From: Paraburkholderia rhizosphaerae
Lineage (GTDB): Bacteria > Pseudomonadota > Gammaproteobacteria > Burkholderiales > Burkholderiaceae
Length of the DNA: 64,000 nt
NCBI RefSeq assembly: GCF_004366595.1
Contig: NZ_SORE01000002.1
Span: 365,886 to 429,885 of the forward strand
Direction of reading: 5' to 3'
Both the position numbers and the translations under genes were made by a program. This document shows, piece after piece, positions 34,087-43,857 of this stretch (positions within the stretch are counted from its first letter, which is position 1; the number at the start of each line of letters is the position of its first letter). The notes beneath the pieces were generated by a model, which saw only the letters and a list, made by a program, of their open reading frames with translations, did no database searches and had not been told where the DNA came from.

Positions 34087-34123
34087 ACTTTTCATCGACG
34101 CCGGTCTGCCGCATGCCGGCGCG

Positions 34124-35368
34124 TTAGTTGAACCGTTCGGCGCGATAGGGCCGTGGATCCGTGAACGGCGTCGCGCCGGTGATCATTTCGGCAAGCAGGC
34201 GGCCGGTGACCGGCCCAAGCGTGAGCCCATGATGGTTGTGGCCGAAGGCGAACCACAAGCCGCTGTGTCGCGGCGCCGGGCCGATCACCGGCCGCATGTC
34301 GGGCGTACACGGCCGCATGCCGAGCCATGGCTGCGCATCGAGCCGTTCACCGATACCGAACGCCGCGCGGGCGAGCGGTTCCACACGTGCGAGCTGGATG
34401 CCGGTGGGTGGCGTATCGCGCATCGCAAGCTCCGCGCCGGTGGTGACGCGCAAACGGTTGTCTTCCATTGGCGCGACCACATAACCGCGTTCGATATCGA
34501 TGACGGGCACCGACAACGGCGTGCGCGTCGGCCGATAGTGCATGTGGTAGCCGCGCTTTACACGCAACGGAATGCGATACCCGAGCGGCCCGAACACGAT
34601 ATCCGACCATGGGCCGAGCGCGATCACGACGTCTCGCGCGCTGACGCGTCCGGATTCTGTCTGGACGGTCCATGCGCCGCTTTCGGCGCGTAGCGTCGCC
34701 GCATCGCCGTTGATCGTCACGCCGCCAATGCTTTCAAACAGTCGCGCGTAGCTTTTTACCAGCGCGCCTGGACTGCGCACGCTTTTCGGATCGCGCCAAT
34801 GAAGACCGCCGCACAGGCTTTCGCCGATGCCGGGTTCACGCGCGTGTAGCGCGGTTGCATCGAGCGTCTCGACATGCAGCCCATGTTCGCGCGCGGCGGT
34901 TTCGGCGGCTGCACGTTTTTTGTCGAGCGCTGCTTGCGTGCGGTACGCCTCGATCCAGCCGCCGTCGTGCACCAGATCGGCCGCGCCGGCGCGCGCGATC
35001 AGCGCATCGTGCTCGGCGATGCACGCACTGATCAGCGGCAACATATCGTGCGCGGCGGCCGCATGGCGTCCCGGCGCGGATTCCCACCAGTAGCGCATCA
35101 GCCATCCGGCGTAGGAGGGCAGCGCTTTGTAGTCCCAGTAAAGATCGGTCGAGCGGTTGCGCGCATAGCGCAGCAATGTGCCGAAGCTGCGTGGAAAACC
35201 ATACGGAACGATCGATGAACGCTCGATCAGCCCGGCGTTGCCGAAGCTCGTTTCTTCACCCGGGGCGCGCCGGTCGACAAGCGCGACACGCTGCGCGCGG
35301 TCCTGCAGGTGCACAGCCGTTGACACGCCGACGATGCCGGCGCCCAGAACGATAACGTCGAAGTCCAT
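34124..35368 (-). CDS. DadA-like FAD-dependent amino-acid oxidase/dehydrogenase
   Basis: A 414-aa flavoprotein of the glycine oxidase/D-amino acid dehydrogenase (DAO) family. The FAD-binding motif VIVLGAGIVGVSTAVHL is at the N-terminus, followed by SFGNAGLIERSS, VVIALGPWSD and a C-terminal GLWFAFGHNHHGLTLGPVTG. Candidate substrates are D-amino acids or proline derivatives. It is convergent with the AEC transporter and has no clear operon partner. Confidence 0.83.
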   Translation of the reverse strand: MDFDVIVLGAGIVGVSTAVHLQDRAQRVALVDRRAPGEETSFGNAGLIERSSIVPYGFPRSFGTLLRYARNRSTDLYWDYKALPSYAGWLMRYWWESAPGRHAAAAHDMLPLISACIAEHDALIARAGAADLVHDGGWIEAYRTQAALDKKRAAAETAAREHGLHVETLDATALHAREPGIGESLCGGLHWRDPKSVRSPGALVKSYARLFESIGGVTINGDAATLRAESGAWTVQTESGRVSARDVVIALGPWSDIVFGPLGYRIPLRVKRGYHMHYRPTRTPLSVPVIDIERGYVVAPMEDNRLRVTTGAELAMRDTPPTGIQLARVEPLARAAFGIGERLDAQPWLGMRPCTPDMRPVIGPAPRHSGLWFAFGHNHHGLTLGPVTGRLLAEMITGATPFTDPRPYRAERFN

Positions 35369-35729
35369 ACGGGTTTGGGGGTGTTGGATAGTGTGGAGTC
35401 CGGCTCGTCGCGATGCGGATTGCCCAACGATTATAGGGGACCGCGGTTTCGCTCGACGAGCGATAGCCTCGCACGAGACTACGCGACGAGTGCATTTCAG
35501 AGGTTTCGATGGTTAACGCGCGCGATGTCCGAGATTGCGGATCGCTGTGGAATACGACATGCATCGGTACTCTGCACTTCATCTGCTACGTGTGCCGTTT
35601 TCTTAGGCGATCAGGATCGCTAAAAAGAAAATTCTTGAGTCTACGGTGGCAGAGATGTCGCTGTGAAGTACCAACCAGTCTGATCGGTTGATCGGTTGCT
35701 CGCGATGCGCGCCGCGGGCATCGCGCGAA
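35369..35729. other. Intergenic region without a recognised gene
   Basis: This stretch has lower GC than its flanks, especially 35600-35660. It holds a short direct repeat (GATCGGTT twice at about 35680-35695) but no convincing gene, RNA or transposon end. The oxidase promoter probably lies near 35400-35450. Confidence 0.4.
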
Positions 35730-36056
35730 TCAAATCTCCTGCACGCCCGACACCTCGAGCACGAGGTCGCTTTCGGCAATCGCGACGCACGGCAGGATAT
35801 AGCCTTCCGCCTTTTCCTCCGCGCTGACGCCCGGCCATTCAATCTGATAACGCACGCCGCCCGAGGTCATCTTGCACATGCAGGTGCGGCACGTGCCGTT
35901 GCGGCACGAACGTGGGAGCCGCAAACCGGCGAAGCCCGCGGCTTCGAGCACGGTTAACGAATCGGGTGCGTCGAACGAGCGTCCGAGCGGCTGGATCAGT
36001 ACGGTAAACGTTGCGTCAGGTTCGAGCATTGCAATCGATTGGTCTGCAAACAGCAT
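35730..36056 (-). CDS. [2Fe-2S] plant-type ferredoxin
   Basis: A 108-aa ferredoxin. The cluster ligands are seen as CRNGTCRTC (Cys-x4-Cys-x2-Cys) and a fourth Cys in YILPCVA about 30 residues on. It is a soluble electron carrier, probably for an oxygenase or reductase not encoded nearby. The start is uncertain: ATGs at 36068, 36056 and 36029 are all in frame, and 36056 is chosen as a compromise. It follows the MbfA-like gene by 135 bp on the same strand. Confidence 0.83.
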   Translation of the reverse strand: MLFADQSIAMLEPDATFTVLIQPLGRSFDAPDSLTVLEAAGFAGLRLPRSCRNGTCRTCMCKMTSGGVRYQIEWPGVSAEEKAEGYILPCVAIAESDLVLEVSGVQEI

Positions 36057-36191
36057 CGCGCAGCCCATATGTGCCGCACGAGGGCAAAGGTCAAGCGTAG
36101 CGGAGTTTAATGGAAAAGGTGGGCGCGACGCCGCGTAGCGCGCGCTTTGGCCACGCGAAGCGCACGCACGCGGGCGCGACATGCAAAGCGA

Positions 36192-37361
36192 TCAGGAAAT
36201 CGACACGCCGAGCAGACGACCAACCCCAAACGTAAACGCGGCCGCGATCAAACCGATCACGATCTGCCGAAACGCGGAGAAAGCGGCGCTGCGCCCATTG
36301 AATAGCGACGTGAACAGGCCGACCGCCGCGAGGCCGAGTGCGCTCAACGCAATGCACTGCGCGATCGCGGCGCTGCCGTGCGTCCACAGAAACGGCAGTA
36401 CCGGAAAGATCGCGCCCAGCGAAAACAGGCAGAACGATACCCCGGCGGCGGACCACGGATTGCCGCCGAGTTCCGCCGGGTCGATGCCTAGTTCTTCGCG
36501 CGTCAGCGTGTCGAGCGCTTTCTGCTTGTCGCGCATGATCTGCGCGGCGACGCGTTTCGCCTCGGCAGGGTCGATACCTTTCGCCTCGTAAATCAGCGCG
36601 AGTTCGCGACGCTCGGCGTCCGGAGCGTGCTCGAGTTCGTCCGCTTCCTTGGCGATCTGCGTGCGTGCAAGCTCGCGCGCGTTCGTCACCGACAGCCATT
36701 CACCGAGCGCCATCGAGCACGCGCCCGCAATCAGGCCGGCGAGGCCGGTTAGCGTGATCGCGTGGGTGCTGGTGCCCGCGCCCGCGACGCCCATGATCAG
36801 GCAGAAGTTCGATACGAGGCCATCGTTGGCGCCGAGTACCGCGGCGCGCAGATCGTTGCCCGACGCGACACCCTTGTGCCATGCCTCCGCCTGTACGGCA
36901 GGCGTCGAAGCAGCAGGCGCGCGGTGTCGCCGCACGCGCGTGCTCATTAGCGTCGTCGCACGCTGGATGTCTTGCGCGACCACCGCCTCCATCACCGCGG
37001 CGTGCCGCTGCTCGTCAGCGGAAAGCTGCGCGGCATCCGGTTGGTGCGCGTACTTGTCGCGATCCGCAGTCTCGGCGGCGGCGAGCGCAGGTAGGACGAA
37101 CGACGGCCCAAGCGTATGGATCAACCCGCGCATCAGGTGCGTCTTTGCGCTCAGGTGGTGCGCTCGCACATGCACGCCGCTTGCACATAGCTTCTCGAGC
37201 CAGATGTTCGCGTGCTCGCGTTCCGAATTGGCCAGTTGCATGAAAACGGTGCGGCGCGCCGGGTCCTTTTCGACGCGCGCGAGCGTGTCGTATAGCGCGG
37301 CGCTGTCGAGTTCGTCGGCTAGATTGGTACGGAATCGTTTGAGTTCGTGACGCGTGGCCAT
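36192..37361 (-). CDS. MbfA-like ferritin/VIT1 fusion, probable iron or manganese exporter
   Basis: A 389-aa protein. The N-terminal rubrerythrin/ferritin-like half has carboxylate-His motifs (DELDSAALYDTL, EREHANIWLEKL, DEQRHAAVMEAV) that could form a di-iron site. The C-terminal half is a VIT1/CCC1-type membrane domain (GANDGLVSNFCLIMGVAGAG, LAGACSMALGEWLSV, then helices to the end). This is the architecture of MbfA, which exports Fe2+ (or Mn2+) and limits peroxide stress. The ATG at 37361 gives the domain a normal start. Confidence 0.85.
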   Translation of the reverse strand: MATRHELKRFRTNLADELDSAALYDTLARVEKDPARRTVFMQLANSEREHANIWLEKLCASGVHVRAHHLSAKTHLMRGLIHTLGPSFVLPALAAAETADRDKYAHQPDAAQLSADEQRHAAVMEAVVAQDIQRATTLMSTRVRRHRAPAASTPAVQAEAWHKGVASGNDLRAAVLGANDGLVSNFCLIMGVAGAGTSTHAITLTGLAGLIAGACSMALGEWLSVTNARELARTQIAKEADELEHAPDAERRELALIYEAKGIDPAEAKRVAAQIMRDKQKALDTLTREELGIDPAELGGNPWSAAGVSFCLFSLGAIFPVLPFLWTHGSAAIAQCIALSALGLAAVGLFTSLFNGRSAAFSAFRQIVIGLIAAAFTFGVGRLLGVSIS

Positions 37362-37505
37362 CGTTGAGCGCGTGCGAGAAGAGGTTAACCGGAAGCTTAC
37401 CTTGGGAATGTCGCTCACACCGGGCGCAACCGGACGATTCAATCGGTGTGCGACGCCAAAACTGCCGCACGCGACGGCGGCACCGGCATCGGGCCGCGAG
37501 TGCGG

Positions 37506-39587
37506 TCAGTGTGCTGCGCGCATGCGCAGATAACGGTAGACGGTGTTGCGCGCGAGCCCCAGTTCACGCGAAGCCGCGGAAATATTGCCGCCATGCCGCG
37601 CGAGGGTCTGCTCGATCAGCGCCGTTTGCCATTCGGTCATGCGTGCGGGCGAACGCGGGGTGGCGCGGGCGGCGCTGGCTCCTATCGATACCGCGTCGTC
37701 TGAGTCAGCGTTGATGCCGGTGCCAGCCGGTAGGGCCTGGTCCGTTTGTCTGCTGATTTGCGGTTGCGCGGCTGCGTGTTCATCGAGGAAGTCTTCCGGC
37801 AGATGCTCGATGCGGATAGCGTCAGCCCCTTCCGCCATGATGCCGGCCGTGCGCAGTACGTTCGACAGTTGCCGCAGATTTCCGGGCCAGCGGCAGCGTA
37901 CGAACAGTTCTAGCACCTCCGGGCTGACGTGAGACGGCGTCCCGGTTTCGTCGCGTTGCTGCTGCGCGAGTATCTTTTCGACCAGCGCCGCGAGGTCGGT
38001 CCGCTCGCACAGTGCCGGCAGCGTGACCGTGAGTCCGTTGATCCGGTAATACAGGTCTTCGCGGAAAGTACCGGCGTCGATCATTTCGCGCAGGTTGCGG
38101 TGAGTCGCGCAGACGATCCGCACATCGACCGGAATCGCGCGCGAGCCGCCCAGCGGTACGACTGAACGCTCCTGCAACACGCGCATTAGCCGGACTTGCT
38201 GCGCGAGCGGCATGTCGCCAATTTCATCGAGAAAGAGCGTGCCTGAATCGGCCTGCACAATTTTGCCGATGCTGCCGCGTTTGCGCGCACCGGTAAATGC
38301 GCCATCCTGATAGCCGAAGAGTTCGGCTTCGATCAGCGTATCCGGTAGTGATGCGCAGTTCAGCGCGACGAAGGGCGCCGCGCGCCGCGGAGACTCGTGA
38401 TGAAATGCGCGGGCGAGCCATTCCTTGCCGGTGCCGGTCTTGCCCAGCACGAGCAGCGGAATGTCGCGGCCGCCTATTTTTTGGACACGGCGCAGCACGT
38501 CCGCCATCTTGACATCACCGGTATCGAGATCCGCGAAGGTTACCGCGCGCTGCGCGTGCGGCGTGACGGTACCGTCCGTCGCGAGGCGATCCGCCGCGTG
38601 CGCAGTCGCTCTTTGCTGCGTACGGCTGCCGGAACCGGCTTCGACGAACGTCGGACGCACGCGGCATTCGGCACGCGCGACGACTCGCACCCCGCTTGGC
38701 AGAGTCAGCGTCATGCATTCGCCCGGCGCGCGTTCCGCGTGCTGGATGAGCGCGGCGAACGGCGTGCCGAACAGCGCGTCGAACGGATGCCGGTCGAGTA
38801 CCGCAAGCGGCCGCCCGAACTGGAACAATGCGCTGCGATTCGCGGCCAAAAACCGGCCGTCGGGCGCAAACGCGGCCAGGCCCTCGAATAGCGTTCCGAC
38901 AAACTCGGCGCGCGCATGGAAGCGCACGCGCACCGCGTCGGCAAACTGATTCGAGAACAGGTGGTTTTCGATGATTTGCGCGGACATCCGCACCAGCGCG
39001 AGCGTGTGCTTATGAAAGCCACGGGTGTCGCCGCTGACGTCGAGTGTGCCGATGGTTTTGCCGTACGGGTCGGCGATTGGCGCGCACGAGCAGGTCAGGA
39101 TACGGTTCGCATGCAGAAAGTGCTCGCCGCCGTGAACCACCGTCGGCCGCTTGTCGGCCAGCGCGGTGCCGATTGCGTTGGTGCCGCGGTCGGCTTCGGC
39201 CCATGACACGCCCGCATACAGCGCAACGCGCCGCGCCTTTTCGACGAAGTCGCTGTCGCCCAGGCTGTGCAGGATCACGCCATTGGAGTCGGTGAGCAGC
39301 ACCATGCTTTGCGTATCGACGATCTGCGCGTGCAGCGTTTCCATGACCGGCAGCGCATGCGAGTAGAGCGACCGATTGCGTTCGACGAGATCCAGCAGCA
39401 GGTTGTGCCGAAGCGGATGGAAGTCCGGCGCCTCATGCGTGCGCAGGCCGAAGTCGCGCGATCGTGCATGGGCCTGCGCAATGACCTCGAGTTGCGCGCC
39501 GGGTTGACCGACAGCGAGAGGAGGATTCACAGACTTGTCTCCGTTGGAATGCGAAACCTGCACCGCGCGAGCGGCTGGCTTCGTCAT
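37506..39587 (-). CDS. AcoR-like sigma-54-dependent activator
   Basis: A 693-aa enhancer-binding protein. An N-terminal GAF-like sensor (GVSWAEADRGTNAIGTALAD, CSCAPIADPYGKTIGTLD) leads to an AAA+ domain with Walker A GKTGTGKEW, the sigma-54 contact GYQDGAFTGA, Walker B TLFLDEIGDM and an arginine-finger region, then a Fis-type helix-turn-helix (RHGGNISAASRELGLARNTV). GAFTGA is intact, so it should activate sigma-54 promoters. AcoR relatives control acetoin or alcohol oxidation, but no such genes are in the window. ATG 39587 is chosen. Confidence 0.88.
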   Translation of the reverse strand: MTKPAARAVQVSHSNGDKSVNPPLAVGQPGAQLEVIAQAHARSRDFGLRTHEAPDFHPLRHNLLLDLVERNRSLYSHALPVMETLHAQIVDTQSMVLLTDSNGVILHSLGDSDFVEKARRVALYAGVSWAEADRGTNAIGTALADKRPTVVHGGEHFLHANRILTCSCAPIADPYGKTIGTLDVSGDTRGFHKHTLALVRMSAQIIENHLFSNQFADAVRVRFHARAEFVGTLFEGLAAFAPDGRFLAANRSALFQFGRPLAVLDRHPFDALFGTPFAALIQHAERAPGECMTLTLPSGVRVVARAECRVRPTFVEAGSGSRTQQRATAHAADRLATDGTVTPHAQRAVTFADLDTGDVKMADVLRRVQKIGGRDIPLLVLGKTGTGKEWLARAFHHESPRRAAPFVALNCASLPDTLIEAELFGYQDGAFTGARKRGSIGKIVQADSGTLFLDEIGDMPLAQQVRLMRVLQERSVVPLGGSRAIPVDVRIVCATHRNLREMIDAGTFREDLYYRINGLTVTLPALCERTDLAALVEKILAQQQRDETGTPSHVSPEVLELFVRCRWPGNLRQLSNVLRTAGIMAEGADAIRIEHLPEDFLDEHAAAQPQISRQTDQALPAGTGINADSDDAVSIGASAARATPRSPARMTEWQTALIEQTLARHGGNISAASRELGLARNTVYRYLRMRAAH

Positions 39588-40039
39588 GGTGTGCTGCCAT
39601 TTATCTGGCACTGCAGCATGCCGCCAAGGGGCGAACGGTCATCTTACAGGACGTCGCCGAGACTCGGCACGGCCAAAAGCCTGTATTCCTGACAATGGAC
39701 AAAGGCAGTGGTTAGAACTGTTATGCGTTCGTTTGAATCGCGCGGGGTTCGCTGCTCGATGGCTGCATCGCACGATGGCGCGAACCGGTGCGTCAATGAC
39801 GCGCGGGATTCTTTTTTGCACCGCCGCAGCGCTGTTTTCCTGCTGTCTCCGCACCGGCATGGTGTGCGGCAACATAAACCTTGCAGCGCGGCGCAAGTCG
39901 TCTAAAGTGAATGAAATCGTTTCGGCGGTGCGTTCGCGCACAGTCCGCGGCGGTTCGTTCCGCGCCTGCGTTCCGCGATGGAGGCACTCAAAGGGCAGGC
40001 GCGGCCCTGTGACAGCGTTGAACCCGGCAGGCGACACCC
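39588..40039. other. Intergenic region between AcoR-like activator and DUF1488 gene
   Basis: About 450 bp between two divergently oriented genes. It should contain both promoters. No hairpin, small gene or regulatory RNA was recognised. Confidence 0.35.
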
Positions 40040-40330
40040 ATGCAGATCATTTTCCCGAACGAGATCCCCGAATATTCGGGGCGAGAGCTGACCCTGGCGT
40101 TTCCGGCAATGGTCGATGGTGAAAGGGTGGAATGCATGATCACGGCGGAGGCGCTCGAAGATCATTTCGGCGCGGCGTCGCCACGCATCGAAGACATGCT
40201 GGGCGCGTTCGACGCGCACCGCTCGCGTATCGAAGCCGCGGCGCGCCGGTTACTGTCCGAGACACGCGCACGGTGTGTGGTGCTGCGCAGCGGGTATGTG
40301 CGTTTTTACGAGGCGAACGTCCGCGCGTAA
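40040..40330 (+). CDS. DUF1488-family protein
   Basis: A 96-aa protein of the DUF1488 type (IIFPNEIPEY near the start, VECMITAEALEDHFGA in the middle, VVLRSGYVRFYEANV at the end). No membrane segment or signal peptide. Function unknown; the family is common in beta- and gammaproteobacteria. No operon partner is seen. Confidence 0.75.
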   Translation: MQIIFPNEIPEYSGRELTLAFPAMVDGERVECMITAEALEDHFGAASPRIEDMLGAFDAHRSRIEAAARRLLSETRARCVVLRSGYVRFYEANVRA

Positions 40331-40481
40331 AGCCGTTTGCCACAGCGCCCGAACGCGCCGAAGTACCGTTGGCCGCGATCCATTCGTGGGCACACCGCCT
40401 GCATAGTGCGGCGGTGGCGCGAGCGGCGGCAGGGGCCGGGGCGCTGCCGCGTCCCCGTCAGCGTCCCGACCTGCCTGCCTG

Positions 40482-41012
40482 TTACAGCATGCGCTGTAGC
40501 GTGCGATCCCTGAACACCAGCTGATGGCCGATCGCCGCGAGCGCGTGCAGGCCGATCACCCAATAGAACGCATTGCCAAGCCAGACATGGGCCGCGTGGA
40601 GCATTTGCCTGGCGGCGGGGTCGGCGCCTACCAGCACGATCTGCCAATCGGTTCCGGCCAGTGTGACCGGATGACCGCCGGTGTTGATCATCAGCATGCC
40701 GAGCAGCGGCTGCGCGAAAATGAACAGATAGAGCGCGAGATGGACCAGCCGGGCGAGAAAGGTCAGTAACGCGTTGGTTTCCTGTGCGGCAGGCGCGCCG
40801 CGCCAGAGTCGCCACAAAAGCCGCAACACCGCGAGCGACACGACCAGCGTGCCGGCCCACATATGGACGCCGGTCCACAGGATACGGCTGTCGCTCCCTT
40901 TAGGACCGCGTATTTCGATCGCGAAGTAAGCGACTGCGACGAGCAGAAAGATAGCCCAGTGAAAGAAGATCGCAGGACGCGAGTAGCGCTCCTGCGTGAG
41001 ATAAGAAGACAT
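40482..41012 (-). CDS. Cytochrome b561-family protein
   Basis: A 176-aa inner-membrane dihaem protein with four helices. Candidate haem ligands are His residues in FFHWAIF, GVHMWAG, LVHLALYLF, and AAHVWLGNAFYW with GLHALAAIGHQ. It would pass electrons between quinol and a periplasmic acceptor or superoxide. The start at 41012 is chosen because the product then begins MSSYLTQERYSRP as in the family. It lies 56 bp after the purine permease gene on the same strand. Confidence 0.87.
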   Translation of the reverse strand: MSSYLTQERYSRPAIFFHWAIFLLVAVAYFAIEIRGPKGSDSRILWTGVHMWAGTLVVSLAVLRLLWRLWRGAPAAQETNALLTFLARLVHLALYLFIFAQPLLGMLMINTGGHPVTLAGTDWQIVLVGADPAARQMLHAAHVWLGNAFYWVIGLHALAAIGHQLVFRDRTLQRML

Positions 41013-41068
41013 GCATGCTCCAGTAGCGGGTTCCTGCACCGCACGACGGATCGCGGGCGCCGATGCGG

Positions 41069-42370
41069 TTATTCCGCGCCGAGATAGAAAAAGCGCAGCA
41101 GGAAAACCGCTGCAATGATCCACACGACCAGCTTCACTTGCCGCGCCTGTCCGGTCAGCAGCTTGAGAGCGGCGTACGAGATAAAGCCGAACGCAACGCC
41201 ATTCGCAATCGAATACGTGAACGGCATCAGGAGCGCGGTGAGGGCGGCCGGTACCACTTCGGTTGCGTCGTCCCACGGCAGGTCGAGCATTTCGCGCAGC
41301 ATCAGGCACGACACATATAGCAGCGCCGGCGCGGTCGCATAAGGCGGCACTACGCCGGCGAGCGGCGCGAAGAACAGACTCAACAGGAAAAGCAGAGCGA
41401 CGGTGAGCGCCGTGACACCGGTGCGGCCGCCTGCCTGCACGCCCGACGCGCTTTCGATATACGCGGTGGTCGACGACGTGCCGAGCACCGAGCCGGCAAG
41501 AATCGCGGTGCTATCCGCGAGCAGCGCGCGGTTCAGACGGTGCATCTTGCCATGGACCAGCAGACCGGCGCGGTTCGCAACGCCCATCAGCGTGCCAGTG
41601 GCGTCGAACAGTTCGACGAGGAAGAACACGAGGACCACGTTGAGGATGCCGGTTGACAGCGCGCCATGCACATCGAGCTTGAAGAGCGTCGGCTCGATCG
41701 ACGGCGGCGCGGAGACGATGCCGTGGAACTCGTTGCCGCCGAAGAAGAAGCTCAGCACGGTCACGCCGACGATGCCGATCAGGATCGCGCCGCGCACACG
41801 TAGATGGTCGAGCGTAACGATAGCGAAGAAGCCGACGATCGCAAGCACGACGTGTGCGTCATGCAGATTGCCGAGCGTGACCAGCGTCGCCGGGCTGCCG
41901 ATCACGATACCGGCGGACTTCAACGAGATGATCGCGAGGAAAAGCCCGATGCCGCCGGTGATCGCGATGCGGATTGAATGCGGAATGCCGTTGACGATTA
42001 CCTCGCGCACGCGAAACAGCGTGACGATCATAAACAGGCACCCCGAAATGAAAACGGCGCCGAGCGCCGCTTGCCATGGGAAGTGCATTCCTTTGACGAC
42101 CGTGTACGTAAAGTACGCGTTGAGCCCCATGCCCGGCGCGAGCGCGATCGGGTAGTTCGCGTAGAGGCCCATAATGATTGACGCGAGTGCCGCGACGAGG
42201 CAGGTCGCGACGAACACCGCATCTTTCGGCATACCGGCATCGCCAAGGATCGCAGGGTTGACGAAGATGATGTAGGCCATCGTCAGAAAGGTGGTGACGC
42301 CTGCGAGTACTTCAGTGCGCAGGTTGGTGCCTGCTTCGTCGAAGCCGAAATACCGTTTTACGGAGTCCAT
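41069..42370 (-). CDS. NCS2/AzgA-type purine permease
   Basis: A 433-aa transporter with about 13 or 14 hydrophobic helices. AzgA features are seen: the N-terminal YFGFDEAGTNLRTEVLAG, TTFLTMAYIIFVNP, LAPGMGLNAYFTYTVV, SLGTSSTTAY-like GTSSTTAYIESASG, and the C-terminal TYSIANGVAFGFISY. It should import adenine, guanine or hypoxanthine with protons. The ATG at 42370 matches the family start. No purine riboswitch was recognised upstream. Confidence 0.9.
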   Translation of the reverse strand: MDSVKRYFGFDEAGTNLRTEVLAGVTTFLTMAYIIFVNPAILGDAGMPKDAVFVATCLVAALASIIMGLYANYPIALAPGMGLNAYFTYTVVKGMHFPWQAALGAVFISGCLFMIVTLFRVREVIVNGIPHSIRIAITGGIGLFLAIISLKSAGIVIGSPATLVTLGNLHDAHVVLAIVGFFAIVTLDHLRVRGAILIGIVGVTVLSFFFGGNEFHGIVSAPPSIEPTLFKLDVHGALSTGILNVVLVFFLVELFDATGTLMGVANRAGLLVHGKMHRLNRALLADSTAILAGSVLGTSSTTAYIESASGVQAGGRTGVTALTVALLFLLSLFFAPLAGVVPPYATAPALLYVSCLMLREMLDLPWDDATEVVPAALTALLMPFTYSIANGVAFGFISYAALKLLTGQARQVKLVVWIIAAVFLLRFFYLGAE

Positions 42371-42725
42371 GAGCCGATTCTCTCGTCGGGTTGAGTCATT
42401 GTTGTCAAGGAAGACTGCCAGCAAAGCGGCCGCGGTCCGAACAGCCACGGGGCGGATTGTAAACATGATTCGTCCGCCAGGGCAGCCGGGACTTCCTGGG
42501 CGTCGATCAACGGCCGATCGGTTGACCCGGGTCGTCTGTTACGAAAACGACCGGGCGCCTTACATTTCTGCGGAGTTTATATGAACAAATCAGGGAGGGG
42601 CACTGGCGTAGTGCCCGCACTTGCGTCGCCGCGTTGAACGCGGTCAGGCAATGTTTGACGAGGGTGTCGTGGGAGGGAATGAAGGCGATGTGAAATCGTG
42701 ATGCGGCAGTCCGGCAGCAAACCCT
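42371..42725. other. Intergenic region upstream of the purine permease
   Basis: About 355 bp between the permease start and the DUF4148 stop. It should hold the permease promoter. No gene, hairpin or repeat stood out. Confidence 0.35.
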
Positions 42726-42986
42726 CTAATGCATGGACTGAGCGGCGGCTTCGGCAGCTCGCCGCGCCGCGACGATCCTGCCGGCCGCAATGGCATTCTC
42801 CGGGTAATCGATCCAGTCATCCGGGTCATACCCAGCCGCACGCCACGCGGCAAAATCGGCGATCACTTCTGCACGCGTCTTCGGAGTCGAAGGGTCGTAC
42901 GTTTGCGCAGGTGTGTCCGCAAACGCGTACTGAACGCATGCAGCGCCTGCAATCGCACAGAGAAGCATCCGAGGAATGAGTTTCAT
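42726..42986 (-). CDS. DUF4148-family secreted small protein, copy 1
   Basis: An 86-aa protein: a signal peptide of about 23 residues ending in FADTPA, then TRAEVIADFAAWRAAGYDP, the DUF4148 core. These small periplasmic proteins are numerous in Burkholderiaceae and have no assigned function. The ATG at 42986 gives a proper signal peptide. Two more family members occur at 51327 and 51895. Confidence 0.8.
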   Translation of the reverse strand: MKLIPRMLLCAIAGAACVQYAFADTPAQTYDPSTPKTRAEVIADFAAWRAAGYDPDDWIDYPENAIAAGRIVAARRAAEAAAQSMH

Positions 42987-43083
42987 GGTTGCGTCCTCAA
43001 TCAATCGAAGTGGCCATTTCATTCTAGATCGAGTCGGGCGCACGCGTGAGGCAAGCGCGAACCCTCCTGCTCAAATAGCCCGC

Positions 43084-43857
43084 TCACGTCTGCGTAGCCT
43101 TTCCCATCCGATCCAGCACCGCGTTCAGCAGATCGACCGGCAACGGAAATACAATCGTCGAGTTCTTATCCGCGGCAATCGTCGTCAACGTTTGCAGATA
43201 CCGCAATTGCATCGCCTGCGGCTGCTGCGCAAGCATCTGCGCCGCATGCAATAGCTTTTCCGATGCCTGCAATTCGCCTTCCGCGTGTATCACCTTCGCG
43301 CGCCGTTCGCGTTCCGCTTCCGCTTGCCGCGCAATCGCGCGAATCATCGTCTCGTTGATGTCCACATGCTTGATCTCGACCGTCGACACCTTGATGCCCC
43401 ACGCGTCGGTCTGCGAATCGAGCACCTTCTGGATATCGGCATTCAGCTGCTCGCGTTCCGATAACAGTTCGTCGAGTTCATGCTTGCCGAGCACCGCTCG
43501 CAGCGTCGTCTGTGCGAGCTGGCTGGTCGCCTCCAGGTAGCGCGCGACCTGGATCACCGCGCGCTCCGGATCGACCACGCGAAAATAGACCACCGCGTTC
43601 ACTTTCACCGACACGTTGTCGCGCGTAATCACATCCTGTGTCGGCACATCGAATACGACGGTGCGCAGGTCCATCCGCACCGCCTGCTGGACAACCGGAA
43701 TGATCAGCACGAGCCCCGGTCCCTTGACCTTCCAGAAGCGCCCGAGCATAAACACGACACCGCGTTCGTACTCGCGAAAAATGCGGATCGACGATGCAAT
43801 GAGCAACACGATCACCACAATCAGAATGCTGCCGAAGCCGAATGTGAAACCGATCAT
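43084..43857 (-). CDS. Slipin (stomatin-like SPFH protein)
   Basis: A 257-aa membrane-anchored SPFH protein. One N-terminal helix ([20 protein letters not shown]) precedes the SPFH domain ([33 protein letters not shown]), then a coiled-coil Glu/Arg/Ala-rich stretch ([19 protein letters not shown]). It assembles into membrane microdomain scaffolds. Its start overlaps the NfeD stop by four bases (ATGA), so the two are translationally coupled; NfeD proteases typically cut their slipin partner. Confidence 0.9.
   Translation of the reverse strand: MIGFTFGFGSILIVVIVLLIASSIRIFREYERGVVFMLGRFWKVKGPGLVLIIPVVQQAVRMDLRTVVFDVPTQDVITRDNVSVKVNAVVYFRVVDPERAVIQVARYLEATSQLAQTTLRAVLGKHELDELLSEREQLNADIQKVLDSQTDAWGIKVSTVEIKHVDINETMIRAIARQAEAERERRAKVIHAEGELQASEKLLHAAQMLAQQPQAMQLRYLQTLTTIAADKNSTIVFPLPVDLLNAVLDRMGKATQT

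Noticed and set aside
34095..34122. Terminator between the AEC transporter and the DadA-like gene
   Set aside because: Only a six-base GC stem with a long loop and no T-run.
35600..35700. Possible insertion-sequence remnant in the AT-richer gap
   Set aside because: No terminal inverted repeats, target duplication or transposase fragment could be found.
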